Part shown: positions 33,182 to 41,556 of the stretch, one piece after another
Position numbering within the stretch: the stretch's first letter is position 1
How the letters are laid out: every line of letters begins with the position of its first letter
Origin: SB25 sp050180705
GTDB taxonomy: Bacteria; Bacteroidota; Bacteroidia; Bacteroidales; Tenuifilaceae
NCBI GenBank assembly: GCA_050180705.1
Contig: JBFXDX010000002.1
Coordinates: 372,001 to 436,000 of the forward strand
DNA length: 64,000 nt
Reading direction: 5' to 3'
Made by a program: the position numbers and the translations under genes
The notes under the pieces: generated by a model
The model's database searches: none
What the model was told of the DNA's origin: nothing
The model's input: the letters and a program-made list of their open reading frames with translations, nothing else

Positions 33182-33751
33182 ATGAAAACATTTGAATTAA
33201 ATGCAGCAGTTCGTACTGAAACAGGAAAGACTTTTGCAAAAAACATTCGCAAAACAGCATTAATTCCAGCTAACATCTATGGCGGTGAGCAGAATTTAAT
33301 GATTTCTGTTGATGAAAAAGAATTCTTGAAAGCTATTTACACTCCTCATGTTTATATTGTAAACCTTACAGTAGATGGTAAAGTGTATAGCACAATTATT
33401 AAGGAAACTCAGTTTCATCCAGTTTCTGATAAGGTTCTTCATGTCGACTTTCTACAAATTTCTGATAAGAAAAAGATAACCGTTGGTCTTCCTGTTATTC
33501 TTCAAGGACAAGCAGAAGGCGCAAAGCAAGGTGGTAAATTGCTTCAGGTTGTTCGCAAAGTACGTGTGAGTGGTTTTGCTAAGGATCTTCCAGAAAGCAT
33601 CAATGTTGATGTTACCAACCTAGGTCTTGGTAAGAGTATTATGGTTGGAGATCTTACTTTTGACAAGTATGTTATTTCGGAGCCAAAGAGTATGGTGATT
33701 GCTACTATCAAGACAACTCGTGCTGCTCGTGAGGCTCAAGAAGGTAAATAA
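33182..33751 (+). CDS. rplY: 50S ribosomal protein L25/general stress protein Ctc
   Basis: 189 residues: the longer L25/TL5 form. The 5S-rRNA-binding N-terminal domain (about 1-90) has FELNAAVRTETGKTFAK and LIPANIYGGEQN; the beta-rich C-terminal domain (about 95-180) has DFLQISDKKKITVGLPV. The protein binds 5S rRNA in the central protuberance. It stands before pth on the same strand, a pairing common in bacteria. It has its own promoter and leader. Confidence 0.95.
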   Translation: MKTFELNAAVRTETGKTFAKNIRKTALIPANIYGGEQNLMISVDEKEFLKAIYTPHVYIVNLTVDGKVYSTIIKETQFHPVSDKVLHVDFLQISDKKKITVGLPVILQGQAEGAKQGGKLLQVVRKVRVSGFAKDLPESINVDVTNLGLGKSIMVGDLTFDKYVISEPKSMVIATIKTTRAAREAQEGK

Positions 33752-33765
33752 TTAAACGTTAAGAT

Positions 33766-34329
33766 TTGAAGTATTTAATTGTAGGATTGGGAAATATTGG
33801 TGCAGAATATTCCAATACCCGCCACAATATAGGATTTATGGTATTGGACGCACTTGCAAAGGCGTCCAATATTTCTTTTGTAGATTCCCGTTATGGTGCA
33901 GTTGCTGAGTTGAAGCATAAAGGGCGTACTTATGTTTTGCTAAAACCATCAACCTATATGAACCTTAGCGGTAAGGCCGTGAATTACTGGATGCAAAAGG
34001 AGAATATTGCTATAGAGAATGTTTTTGTTATAGTTGATGATTTGGCATTGCCCTTAGGAGCAATAAGAATTCGCCAAAGCGGTAGCGACGGTGGCCATAA
34101 TGGGCTGAAGAGCATCAATGAAGTTTTGGGAACCAATGCTTATGCCCGATTGAGGTTTGGGATTGGGAGCGATTTCTCAAAAGGACGCCAAGTGGATTAT
34201 GTGCTTGGCGAATGGACCGATGAGGAGACAAAGGTATTGCCTGAAAGAATTACTAAAGCGGGTGATGCTATCCTCAGTATTGGAACAATTGGAGTTGAGC
34301 GTACAATGAATTTTTTTAATAGTAAGTAA
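33766..34329 (+). CDS. pth: Peptidyl-tRNA hydrolase
   Basis: 187 residues. Starts at TTG (33766): the family N-terminus KYLIVGLGNIGAEYSNTRHNIG follows at once (residues 2-23), so this codon is well supported. Catalytic His is in TRHNIGF (about residue 20); other motifs are LLKPSTYMNLSG (about 63-74), DDLALPLG (about 93-100) and GSDGGHNGLKSI. The enzyme releases peptides from peptidyl-tRNA that has dropped off the ribosome. It is 14 bases after rplY and 1 base before the S4 gene, so these three form an operon. The weak start codon may lower its expression. Confidence 0.96.
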   Translation: MKYLIVGLGNIGAEYSNTRHNIGFMVLDALAKASNISFVDSRYGAVAELKHKGRTYVLLKPSTYMNLSGKAVNYWMQKENIAIENVFVIVDDLALPLGAIRIRQSGSDGGHNGLKSINEVLGTNAYARLRFGIGSDFSKGRQVDYVLGEWTDEETKVLPERITKAGDAILSIGTIGVERTMNFFNSK

Positions 34330-34330
34330 T

Positions 34331-34762
34331 ATGGCCGAGAGTTCTACAAGAATCGATAAATGGCTTTGGAGTGTTCGGATTTTTAAAACCCGCAGCATTG
34401 CCATTGAGTTTTGTAGAAAGGGCAGGGTGACAATTAATGGTAATATTGTTAAACCAGCCCGTGAGATTCAGGTTGGCGAAACTATTGTTGTGCGCAAACC
34501 TCCGGTTAATTACACTTTCAAGGTGAAAGGATTTCCCAAAAGTAGGGTGGGGGCAAAGCTTGTTGTGGATTACCTTGAGAATTTAACCCCAGCCGATGAA
34601 TTGCAGAAACTCGATCCTGCATTTATGGCTTTCAATATTTACCGCGAACGCGGTACTGGTCGCCCCACCAAAAAGGATCGCCGCTCATTGGACGAACTTT
34701 TCGAGGATGGTTTCGAGGGATTCGATTGGGACGATGAAGATGATTCTCCAGAAAAAGATTAA
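34331..34762 (+). CDS. S4-domain RNA-binding protein (Hsp15-like)
   Basis: 143 residues. The S4 fold is at the N-terminus: RIDKWLWSVRIFKTRSIAIEFCRKGRVTINGNIVKPAREIQVGE (read from about residue 7 to 50), the pattern of Hsp15/HslR. The tail is acidic (DWDDEDDSPEKD). Hsp15 rescues nascent-chain-bearing 50S subunits after heat shock, which fits the preceding pth gene. Its last four bases overlap the convergent flavin reductase gene. Confidence 0.92.
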   Translation: MAESSTRIDKWLWSVRIFKTRSIAIEFCRKGRVTINGNIVKPAREIQVGETIVVRKPPVNYTFKVKGFPKSRVGAKLVVDYLENLTPADELQKLDPAFMAFNIYRERGTGRPTKKDRRSLDELFEDGFEGFDWDDEDDSPEKD

Positions 34763-35277
34763 CCTTTCCTGTATACACTTTTAATTTCAGCAATATACAT
34801 CCTGTGAAAATCAGATTTTGGGTAGTTCTTCTGCATTATACCCTTGTCTATGAATTGATCAGCCTTGAGAAAATCTGCATAAAGTTTTTCACATTCAATA
34901 ATTAACCGGGCTTCCTCAAAAGCAATCCCATTATCAGTTCTAATGGGAGTAAGACCTGTCTCTTTTACTTTGTCGTAATCTCTGCCCGATTTTGCTCCGC
35001 AAAAATTCAGCGCTTTTCTGTACTGCTCTTCAAAGAAACTAAGCGTTAAATGGCTGTTTCTTTCTGCAAATTCGAATGTGTAGCGCTGAGGTCTAATGAA
35101 TATAAATGCTACTGGCTTGTTCCAGAGTATTCCAAATCCACCCCACGATGCTGTCATTGTGTTGAATTTCTGCTCATCGCCAGCAGTAACAAGCATCCAA
35201 TCGTTATCCAATGAGTTGAAAAGGTTCTCGGTTAACTCAAATGGTGATATTGTGCTGAAATTCTCTGTCTTTTTCAT
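34759..35277 (-). CDS. Flavin reductase family protein
   Basis: 172 residues from ATG 35277, chosen over a TTG at 35289. The split-barrel FMN-binding fold is shown by DWMLVTAGDEQKFNTMTASWGGFGILWNKPV (read from about 28), FIRPQRYT and SHLTLSFFEEQYRKAL. Such proteins bind FMN and reduce flavin or an unknown substrate. It ends four bases inside the convergent S4 gene and is 1 base downstream of the VIT/ferritin gene, with which it probably forms an operon. Confidence 0.88.
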   Translation of the reverse strand: MKKTENFSTISPFELTENLFNSLDNDWMLVTAGDEQKFNTMTASWGGFGILWNKPVAFIFIRPQRYTFEFAERNSHLTLSFFEEQYRKALNFCGAKSGRDYDKVKETGLTPIRTDNGIAFEEARLIIECEKLYADFLKADQFIDKGIMQKNYPKSDFHRMYIAEIKSVYRKG

Positions 35278-35278
35278 A

Positions 35279-36157
35279 CTAAATGTCAATTCCTAAGTAG
35301 TTTCTAATTAAAAGTCCTATTCCAAATGTTAGTGCCGATACGCCTAAACTTATCACAGTCATTTCAAGGAATCGATGCTTGAAGTTTAAATCCTTGGCAA
35401 CAGATATGTAGTAGTTGAAAAGGAATATTATCATCACCGCTGAGAATAGTGCGATTCCTAGTGCTGTGAAATAGGATGCAAGAACTAGGAAGGGCGTAAT
35501 AAGGATCGCAACGGTTAATACATACGCAATTCCTGTATATAAAGCTGATTTTCCAGCATTCTTTTCCCCTTCAGTCTTAACGGAAAGATACTGCGATGCT
35601 GCCATCGAGAGAGATGCTGCAATTCCAGTAATTAACCCAGCGACTGCAATAAGTTTGGTGTTTTGCAGCGCAAGGCTAAAGCCTGCAAGTGCTCCTGTTA
35701 GTTCTACCAAAGCATCGTTTAAGCCAAGAACAATTGAGCCCATATAGTCCAATCGCTCCTCTTTAATCATATCAATAAGTTCTTTTTCGTGTTCCTCCTC
35801 CGATTCCATTATATTTTTTATTTGAGGAAGATGCGGAATAAGCTGTTCGTAAATGTTCTGGGCATTAACTTCTTGTTTTTCCATTAACTTAATGGCAAAT
35901 GTTAAGCCTAATACTTTAGCCATTAAAACAAAGAAGTTTACTCTTGAGTTTATTGGCTTTACATCTTTTCCTGAAATACCTTTGAAAAAATTATAGTGGT
36001 CGAGTTCCTCGCTTGCAATCCTAGCGAGTATATTTCTGTTTTCTTCATCTTTTTCAATGGTTGCAAGACGCTTATAGATATGGAATCCAGTAATCTCTTC
36101 TTGTTGTGCTTTCAGAACGATTTTGTCAAATTCTGCTTTGTCAATCAAATTGCTCAT
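35279..36157 (-). CDS. Ferritin-like/VIT1-CCC1 family iron transporter (MbfA-like)
   Basis: 292 residues. The N-terminal half (about 1-135) is a rubrerythrin/ferritin-like helical bundle with ExxH-type ligand sites (EELDHYNFF near 48; SEEEHEKEL near 117). The C-terminal half (about 140-290) has five membrane segments with the VIT family sequence IVLGLNDALVELTGALAGFS. The same order is found in MbfA of alphaproteobacteria, which exports iron or manganese. It is therefore likely a metal efflux protein protecting against iron overload. It shares strand and spacing with the flavin reductase gene; the upstream region holds the 36229-36306 repeat. Confidence 0.88.
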   Translation of the reverse strand: MSNLIDKAEFDKIVLKAQQEEITGFHIYKRLATIEKDEENRNILARIASEELDHYNFFKGISGKDVKPINSRVNFFVLMAKVLGLTFAIKLMEKQEVNAQNIYEQLIPHLPQIKNIMESEEEHEKELIDMIKEERLDYMGSIVLGLNDALVELTGALAGFSLALQNTKLIAVAGLITGIAASLSMAASQYLSVKTEGEKNAGKSALYTGIAYVLTVAILITPFLVLASYFTALGIALFSAVMIIFLFNYYISVAKDLNFKHRFLEMTVISLGVSALTFGIGLLIRNYLGIDI

Positions 36158-36228
36158 TGTTGTATATTTAAAAATGCAAATTTAAAATAATCTCGTTTTT
36201 TTGTTAAGGCTTTTCCAATGTCTATTTA

Positions 36229-36306
36229 GAGATTCCTGCTTTCGCAGGAATGACAGTAGGATAGTACGGTCTACCATATGTCATTCCGCACTTGATGCGG
36301 AATCTC
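36229..36306. repeat. Paired inverted palindromic repeat element
   Basis: Two related hairpin units face each other. Left: GAGATTCC TGCTTTCGCA GGAATGACA (36229-36255; stem TTCCTGC/GCAGGAA). Right: the inverted unit TGTCATTCC ... GGAATCTC (36279-36306; stem TTCCGCA/TGCGGAA). The outer sequences GAGATTCC and GGAATGACA are the same in both, so the whole forms a large hairpin. Such units are dispersed in many bacterial genomes. It lies between the VIT gene and cutC. Confidence 0.8.
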
Positions 36307-36311
36307 CTTAA

Positions 36312-37061
36312 CTAAACGACATTGAGATTTAAGTACTCAATAACCCTTTTTATAGACTCAACTTCCGAAATTTGGTTTACGTAATCGGGAAGCGAATTTC
36401 CATTTAGTGTTAAGTTTTCTTTACGGTAAATCATTTTGCTTTCGGTATCCTTAACTCCACTCATATGAAATTCTCTAGCACCCGTATTTACTATACTTTT
36501 AATAGTGTCATCATTTATTCCACTGCCAGGCATTATAACTATTCTATTCGATGCTTTGCTTACAAGTTTTCCAAGTAAATCTACCGAATCAACTGCTTTG
36601 TTTCGTTGTCCTGATGTAAGTAGATGTGTTGCTCCAGTTAGGATTATGTCCTCTAAAGCCTTAAATGGATCTGGGGTGAAGTCAAATGCTCGATGAAACG
36701 TAAACGTCAAAGGCTTACTCAATTCGACCAGTTCTTTTGTTCTTTTGATATCGACTTCTCCGTTCGGAAGCAGTATTCCACAAACGATTCCATTAACGCC
36801 AAGTTGCTTTGCAACGAGAATATCGCTTTTGATTTGCTCAAATTCGATATCTGAGTATAGAAAATCGCCAATTCTTGGACGGATAAGAATGTTTATGGTG
36901 ATATCAACTCTCTCTCGGGTAGTTTTTATGCAGCCGTACGAAGGGGTTGTCCCTCCAATAAAAAGATTTTCGCAGAGTTCAATTCTTTTTGCTCCTGCAA
37001 TTTGAGCGTTTATAGCACTTTGAACTGAATTGGCACAAACCTCAAGGGTGAATCCTCTCAC
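36312..37061 (-). CDS. cutC: Copper homeostasis protein CutC family
   Basis: 249 residues, starting at GTG 37061 whose G is the last base of the upstream gene's TAG (TAGTG). TIM-barrel motifs of CutC are clear: LEVCANSVQSAINAQIAGAKRIELCENL (read from residue 5), GGTTPSYGCI, RPRIGDFLYSD, GLLLPNGEVD-like GILLPNGEVD and LLTSGQRNKA. The name comes from E. coli copper tolerance, but the biochemical role is unclear. Coupled translation with the transglutaminase gene is likely. Confidence 0.93.
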   Translation of the reverse strand: MRGFTLEVCANSVQSAINAQIAGAKRIELCENLFIGGTTPSYGCIKTTRERVDITINILIRPRIGDFLYSDIEFEQIKSDILVAKQLGVNGIVCGILLPNGEVDIKRTKELVELSKPLTFTFHRAFDFTPDPFKALEDIILTGATHLLTSGQRNKAVDSVDLLGKLVSKASNRIVIMPGSGINDDTIKSIVNTGAREFHMSGVKDTESKMIYRKENLTLNGNSLPDYVNQISEVESIKRVIEYLNLNVV

Positions 37062-39706
37062 TACTTCAACGCTTTTAAAACTTGCTCACCTAGTCCAATA
37101 CTATAGCCCTCGGAGTAGAAAATTACCTCTCCATTGGCGTTTATAACAGTAACAATGGGGTAGTTTGTCGATAAAGTTTTATTGCATCCAGTTGCAATTG
37201 CATTAGCAATTGTCTGCTCCTTATCGTATCCAAATTTAGACGAAGTAGGAAGATTTCCAAGGTTACTTGGGTTGAAATCCTCTGTCATCTTATCTTTTCC
37301 AACTACAAAAACAACATTGCCGCCCCAATTGTCGAAATCGGTTTTTACTGCAGCAATATCAACCATTAAATGCTTTGTGGGCTCCTTGTTAGGCTCAACT
37401 ATTGCCACAACAGCCGATTTTTCTTTAACCAATTCGCCAATTGTCCCACTGTTTTCTCCATTCAAATTTGGGATCGAAGTTTCTGTATTAACCATTCCGA
37501 AAATTTGGCTCTGAGTATTGTTCTCGTTAAACTCTAGGTTTATAGTTGTGGTTTGATTTTCCTTAATCTCAAAATATTTAAACTTGCAAAGCACAGTTCC
37601 ATTACTTAAACGGTTTCCTGTAATTAGCCTGTAGAATCCCGCATCTAGATTAATTTTTGCAGGTAGATTGTTTACGTTAGGATCTGTTTCGAAATCAAGC
37701 GAAACAAATTTTCCTTTTTCCAACTTGCCGATAGTAAAATGTGTGTAGTATTGCGGTTTTTGGATTGGTAAATTGTTGCCAAGGTTCAAATTTAGAGTTC
37801 CTTTAGGGAAAACTTGTTCTGATGTTTCTTCAAAAACTACATCGTTCCATTTATCGCGCATTAAGAACTGTGGACGTTTAGTTGATGGTTCTAGTCTTGC
37901 TGGAATTCCAAAACTACGACAAGCTGCAACAAAGAATACGTTACGGGAGTATTCGTCGGCAATTCTTAGTTTAAATACGCTTTCAGGGCTTAGCGGAACT
38001 CTGTAGTAATTACTTTCCTTATCTAGGGTGATGTTCTCTTTAATCCATTTAGCAATGTTGTAAGGATTGTTACGGAAGAATCCTATTTCATCAAATGTGA
38101 ATGAGTTTTGTAGGAAACTTCTCCAAGGAGTAATAAATTCTCGGCCTATTCTTGGTGAAAGAACATACTTGTCGAAATCTTTGAAGTCTTTACTGTCAAT
38201 TATTGATGGGAAAGAGTCAACTGTTGCAATATGGTCTTGTAATATTATGGCAGTAATATCGTGTAAATCCTTCTCAGAGATACTATTGAGAATAGCCATT
38301 CCCACTGTTAAATCCTTGCCATCTAATCCTTTTATAAAGTTGTAAATCTCCTGCCAATTTCCGCGGCTTAGTTTAAGATACTTCCAGGTTTCATCTATGT
38401 TAACTCCTTTTTCCATAGCAAGATTTGTTGCAGATGCAGAGTCGATAAACGTTGCAATATATTTATTGCGGATAGCATTCTCATCCTTCAATCGTGCATT
38501 GTTTGCATCTGCTTTAGATTGGTCGGCTTGGGCCAATGTTTGTTCTGCTGGAGGAGTTAGTGTTAAGTTCTGATCAGCAAAATTCTGATTTTCGGAGATG
38601 TTAATAGTTATATCTGTTGCATCTTTATCGGCCTTAGAAAACCCAATCTTGTTTTCTTTCGATGCCCATACAATCAAATCTCCAAATCCAGTTGTTAGTA
38701 CGCAAGAGCCTTCCTCGTTGGTTTGCTTTGTTCCAATTGGGTAAAACTCGGCATAATTGTAAAGTTGAAACTCAACTTTAGCGTCATTTACAACATTCCC
38801 ATTTTCATCAACAACTTTAATGTTTAAATTTTTTGTTGGTGCATAATTACCAAGCAGGTTGATTTCTGTGAACCATTCCGAAGTTGTTAACTTTTCTTCA
38901 TTTCCATTGTATTTACCAAATACAAAAGTGCGCATCATCATTGCTCTTTTTGCAGGACCAGCAAACCAACCCATATTTAGTTCTGGTTCTGGTTCGCAAG
39001 CTCCTAGGAAATACCATTTGCCATCGACCCAAACTTCAACCCAGGCGTGGTTATCGTCGGTATGTGCCCAGCGAGGAGTGTAAACTTGGCGGGCAGGAAT
39101 GCCAACGGAACGAAGTGCAGCAACAGTAAATGTCGATTCCTCTCCACAGCGTCCAAACGCGGTACGAACGGTAGTTAGAGGCCCCGATGTTCTTTCGTCG
39201 GTCGATTTGTAGATAACCTTTTCGTGGCACCAGTGGTTAACCTCAAGAGCTGCATCATACATACTTAACCCTTCAAGTCTGCCCTTTAGCTCTGCAAGGA
39301 AAACTTGACGAGCAGAATCGGTGTATTCATTATTGATTCGGTAGGGGAGAACAAAATGAAGAAATATATCTGCAGGAATTTTTTTGCCCCATTTGAAGAA
39401 CGATTTTGCCTCAAGCGATGATTTTACTTGCTTAAGCACATAGTTGCTGTTGTGCATTGCAACGTCGCTCAATGGCATATAGACGTATAGGAACTCAAAT
39501 CCTTCGCGCTCCTTAATTGATAATTCGCTATTTATTATTTGGTTGATGTCGGAATCGTGTTCCTGAATTAATTTAATTCTTTCATTGAATTTCGTCGTTA
39601 CCTCATCGCGTTGTGCTTTACTGTCAATTAAATGACGGTTAAACAGGTTTTGGCAAGAGGTTAGCATTGTGGCTATTAGGATGCTGAAGATTAATGTTTT
39701 CTTCAT
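37061..39706 (-). CDS. Transglutaminase-like lipoprotein with thioredoxin-like C-terminus
   Basis: 881 residues from ATG 39706, where a lipoprotein signal begins (MKKTLIFSILIATMLTSCQN; Cys18). The transglutaminase core is near 150-250: catalytic Cys in FGRCGEES (about 186), His in DDNHAWVEVW (about 220) and an acidic partner in GACEPEPEL, where Asp is more usual. A second, partial core near 580-630 (FFVAACRSFGIPARL) keeps the Cys but lacks a clear His. The last 130 residues, ending LGEQVLKALK, look like a thioredoxin fold (VAIVEP ... VFVVGKDK ... YPIVTVINANGEVIFYSEG). Beta domains lie between. The protein may cleave or cross-link peptides at the cell surface. Confidence 0.82.
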   Translation of the reverse strand: MKKTLIFSILIATMLTSCQNLFNRHLIDSKAQRDEVTTKFNERIKLIQEHDSDINQIINSELSIKEREGFEFLYVYMPLSDVAMHNSNYVLKQVKSSLEAKSFFKWGKKIPADIFLHFVLPYRINNEYTDSARQVFLAELKGRLEGLSMYDAALEVNHWCHEKVIYKSTDERTSGPLTTVRTAFGRCGEESTFTVAALRSVGIPARQVYTPRWAHTDDNHAWVEVWVDGKWYFLGACEPEPELNMGWFAGPAKRAMMMRTFVFGKYNGNEEKLTTSEWFTEINLLGNYAPTKNLNIKVVDENGNVVNDAKVEFQLYNYAEFYPIGTKQTNEEGSCVLTTGFGDLIVWASKENKIGFSKADKDATDITINISENQNFADQNLTLTPPAEQTLAQADQSKADANNARLKDENAIRNKYIATFIDSASATNLAMEKGVNIDETWKYLKLSRGNWQEIYNFIKGLDGKDLTVGMAILNSISEKDLHDITAIILQDHIATVDSFPSIIDSKDFKDFDKYVLSPRIGREFITPWRSFLQNSFTFDEIGFFRNNPYNIAKWIKENITLDKESNYYRVPLSPESVFKLRIADEYSRNVFFVAACRSFGIPARLEPSTKRPQFLMRDKWNDVVFEETSEQVFPKGTLNLNLGNNLPIQKPQYYTHFTIGKLEKGKFVSLDFETDPNVNNLPAKINLDAGFYRLITGNRLSNGTVLCKFKYFEIKENQTTTINLEFNENNTQSQIFGMVNTETSIPNLNGENSGTIGELVKEKSAVVAIVEPNKEPTKHLMVDIAAVKTDFDNWGGNVVFVVGKDKMTEDFNPSNLGNLPTSSKFGYDKEQTIANAIATGCNKTLSTNYPIVTVINANGEVIFYSEGYSIGLGEQVLKALK

Positions 39707-39782
39707 TTTGTGAGTTTTGAAATAACAAATAAAAATACGCAAAAATTTGAATAATCGAACCTTTCAGACTTCTTGTAAGTTT

Positions 39783-39813
39783 AAAAAAGAAAAACGTGCG
39801 TTTCCGCACGTCC
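39783..39813 (-). terminator. Rho-independent terminator of recA
   Basis: Minus strand: ACGTGCG/CGCACGT (39794-39800 with 39805-39811) with a four-base loop, followed by TTTTTCTTTTTT. It lies 49 bases beyond the recA stop. Confidence 0.88.
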
Positions 39814-39828
39814 TTCAAATCTTGTCCG

Positions 39829-39848
39829 ATGTCTAATGTCTGACATCT
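39829..39848. repeat. Short inverted repeat near the recA stop
   Basis: GATGTCTAATGTCTGACATC: the arms GATGTC and GACATC are perfect, with an eight-base loop containing TGTCT again. It lies between the recA stop and its terminator. It may be a further stem of the 3' untranslated region or part of a simple TGTC-rich repeat. Confidence 0.45.
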
Positions 39849-39861
39849 GTGATCTGTATAA

Positions 39862-40881
39862 TTAAGCCTTCAAAGCCTCTTTAATCTTAGTTTCAATTTC
39901 TGCTGAGAGTTCAGGGTTGTCAAGTATTATTTGACGAACAGCATCGCGACCTTGCCCCAAACGGGTTTCGCCGTAGCTGAACCACGAACCACTTTTCTTC
40001 ACTACGTTTAGTTCGGTGGCCAAATCAATAATTTCTCCTGATTTTGAGATACCCTCGCCAAACATAATGTCGAACTCTGCCTTTTTGAAAGGTGGTGCAA
40101 GTTTGTTCTTCACAATCTTAACACGTACACGGTTACCAGTTGAGTCATCGCCATCTTTTATCTGGTTAAGTCTTCGGATATCAACCCTAACCGATGCGTA
40201 GAACTTCAAAGCATTACCACCAGTAGTGGTTTCGGGGTTGCCGAACATTACGCCAATCTTATCGCGAAGTTGGTTGATGAAAATGCAGCAGGTATTGGTT
40301 TTGCTAATTGTTGCTGTAAGTTTACGCAATGCTTGCGACATTAAACGAGCCTGTAAACCCATTTTGCTATCGCCCATTTCGCCTTCAATCTCAGCTTTTG
40401 GAGTAAGTGCTGCTACCGAGTCTATTACAATAATATCGATAGCACCAGAGCGAATAAGGTTGTCGGCAATCTCAAGTGCCTGTTCTCCGTTGTCGGGTTG
40501 AGAAATTAGTAATGTTTCAACATCAACACCAAGTTTCTCTGCATAGGTTCTATCGAATGCGTGCTCAGCATCGATAATTGCTGCAATACCGCCTTGTTTT
40601 TGAGCTTCGGCAATTGCGTGGATGGCTAGCGTGGTTTTACCCGATGATTCAGGTCCGTAGATTTCCACAACGCGTCCGCGAGGATAACCTCCAATGCCCA
40701 AAGCAATGTCCAACGATAGTGAGCCCGAAGATATTGCAGAAACCTCAGCAACGGCCTTGTCTCCCATTTTCATAATGGAACCCTTGCCAAAGTCCTTCTC
40801 AATTTTATCGAGAGTGGCCTGTAGCGCTTTTAGTTTTTCCTTGCTGACCTCTTTACGATCTTTATTTTCAGATTTTTCCAT
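39862..40881 (-). CDS. recA: Recombinase RecA
   Basis: 339 residues. Walker A GPESSGKTT (about 75-83), Walker B IIVIDSVAAL (about 148-157), the L2/oligomer region INQLRDKIGVMFGNPETTTGGNALKFYAS and the C-terminal domain are complete. RecA carries out homologous recombination and SOS induction. It is 14 bases downstream of bcp on the same strand and so probably cotranscribed. No LexA-type box stands out upstream. The gene is unsplit and shows no intein. Confidence 0.98.
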   Translation of the reverse strand: MEKSENKDRKEVSKEKLKALQATLDKIEKDFGKGSIMKMGDKAVAEVSAISSGSLSLDIALGIGGYPRGRVVEIYGPESSGKTTLAIHAIAEAQKQGGIAAIIDAEHAFDRTYAEKLGVDVETLLISQPDNGEQALEIADNLIRSGAIDIIVIDSVAALTPKAEIEGEMGDSKMGLQARLMSQALRKLTATISKTNTCCIFINQLRDKIGVMFGNPETTTGGNALKFYASVRVDIRRLNQIKDGDDSTGNRVRVKIVKNKLAPPFKKAEFDIMFGEGISKSGEIIDLATELNVVKKSGSWFSYGETRLGQGRDAVRQIILDNPELSAEIETKIKEALKA

Positions 40882-40895
40882 TTAGGGTGTATTTA

Positions 40896-41363
40896 TTATT
40901 TTTTTAACTCTGTCAATATTTGGGAAACGTGTTCTTTTGTATCAACTTTATCAAAGATATGTGTGATTACTCCGTTTTTATCAATAATAAAGGTGGTACG
41001 CAAAATTCCCATATAGGCCTTGCCATACATTTTTTTCTCTCCCCATACGCCAAAAGCCGTTGCAACCTCTTTTTCAGTATCAGCTATTAAGCGGAAAGGA
41101 AGTGAATACTTTTGGATGAACGATTGGTGTGATTTTACGCTATCGGGGCTAACACCAACAACTTCCATCCCAAGTTTCTTTAAATCCTCGTAACCATCTC
41201 TGAGGCTACAAGCCTCGGCTGTGCAGCCCGATGTATTATCCTTTGGGTAGAAGTATAGCACTAAATTCTTTCCCTTAAAATCCGATAATGAAATATTATT
41301 CTCATCCTGATCAATTCCTTTGAAATCAGGAGTCTTATCGCCGATGTTTAATTTTGTTTTCAT
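40896..41363 (-). CDS. bcp: Thioredoxin-dependent thiol peroxidase BCP
   Basis: 155 residues from ATG 41363; the in-frame extension to 41435 is poor in family similarity and lies in A/T-rich leader. Peroxidatic Cys and the nearby resolving Cys are in SGCTAEACSLRD (about residues 44-55), the two-Cys atypical BCP arrangement; YFYPKDNT precedes them. The enzyme reduces peroxides using thioredoxin. It precedes recA closely, an order that joins oxidative and DNA stress functions. Confidence 0.95.
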   Translation of the reverse strand: MKTKLNIGDKTPDFKGIDQDENNISLSDFKGKNLVLYFYPKDNTSGCTAEACSLRDGYEDLKKLGMEVVGVSPDSVKSHQSFIQKYSLPFRLIADTEKEVATAFGVWGEKKMYGKAYMGILRTTFIIDKNGVITHIFDKVDTKEHVSQILTELKK

Positions 41364-41484
41364 ACTATTAAGTTTTGTAAAGTTATAAAGAATCGATAAA
41401 AATTTCTTATTGAAATTGAATATTGAATCAAACATTTATCAACATTCAATATTTAAATGCAAACAAAGCATTGTGCTAAAGGTT

Positions 41485-41520
41485 CAACAAAAAAAGCCCT
41501 GCTTAGGGTTTGCAGGGCTT
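41485..41520 (-). terminator. Rho-independent terminator of the 41.5-44.4 kb operon
   Basis: AAGCCCTGC (41494-41502) pairs with GCAGGGCTT (41512-41520); on the minus strand the stem is followed by TTTTTG. It lies 37 bases past the outer-membrane protein stop. Confidence 0.88.
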
Positions 41521-41556
41521 CCAGTTTTAGGTTAGGTTTATAGTTAGTTGTGGGGT

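Noticed and set aside
41364..41435. Longer bcp start at 41435
   Set aside because: The extension is A/T-rich and unlike the family; the canonical N-terminus starts at ATG 41363.
41418..41453. AATATTGAAT / ATTCAATATT inverted repeat upstream of bcp as an OxyR or PerR site
   Set aside because: The sequence is very A/T-rich and does not match a known peroxide-regulator site well enough to claim.
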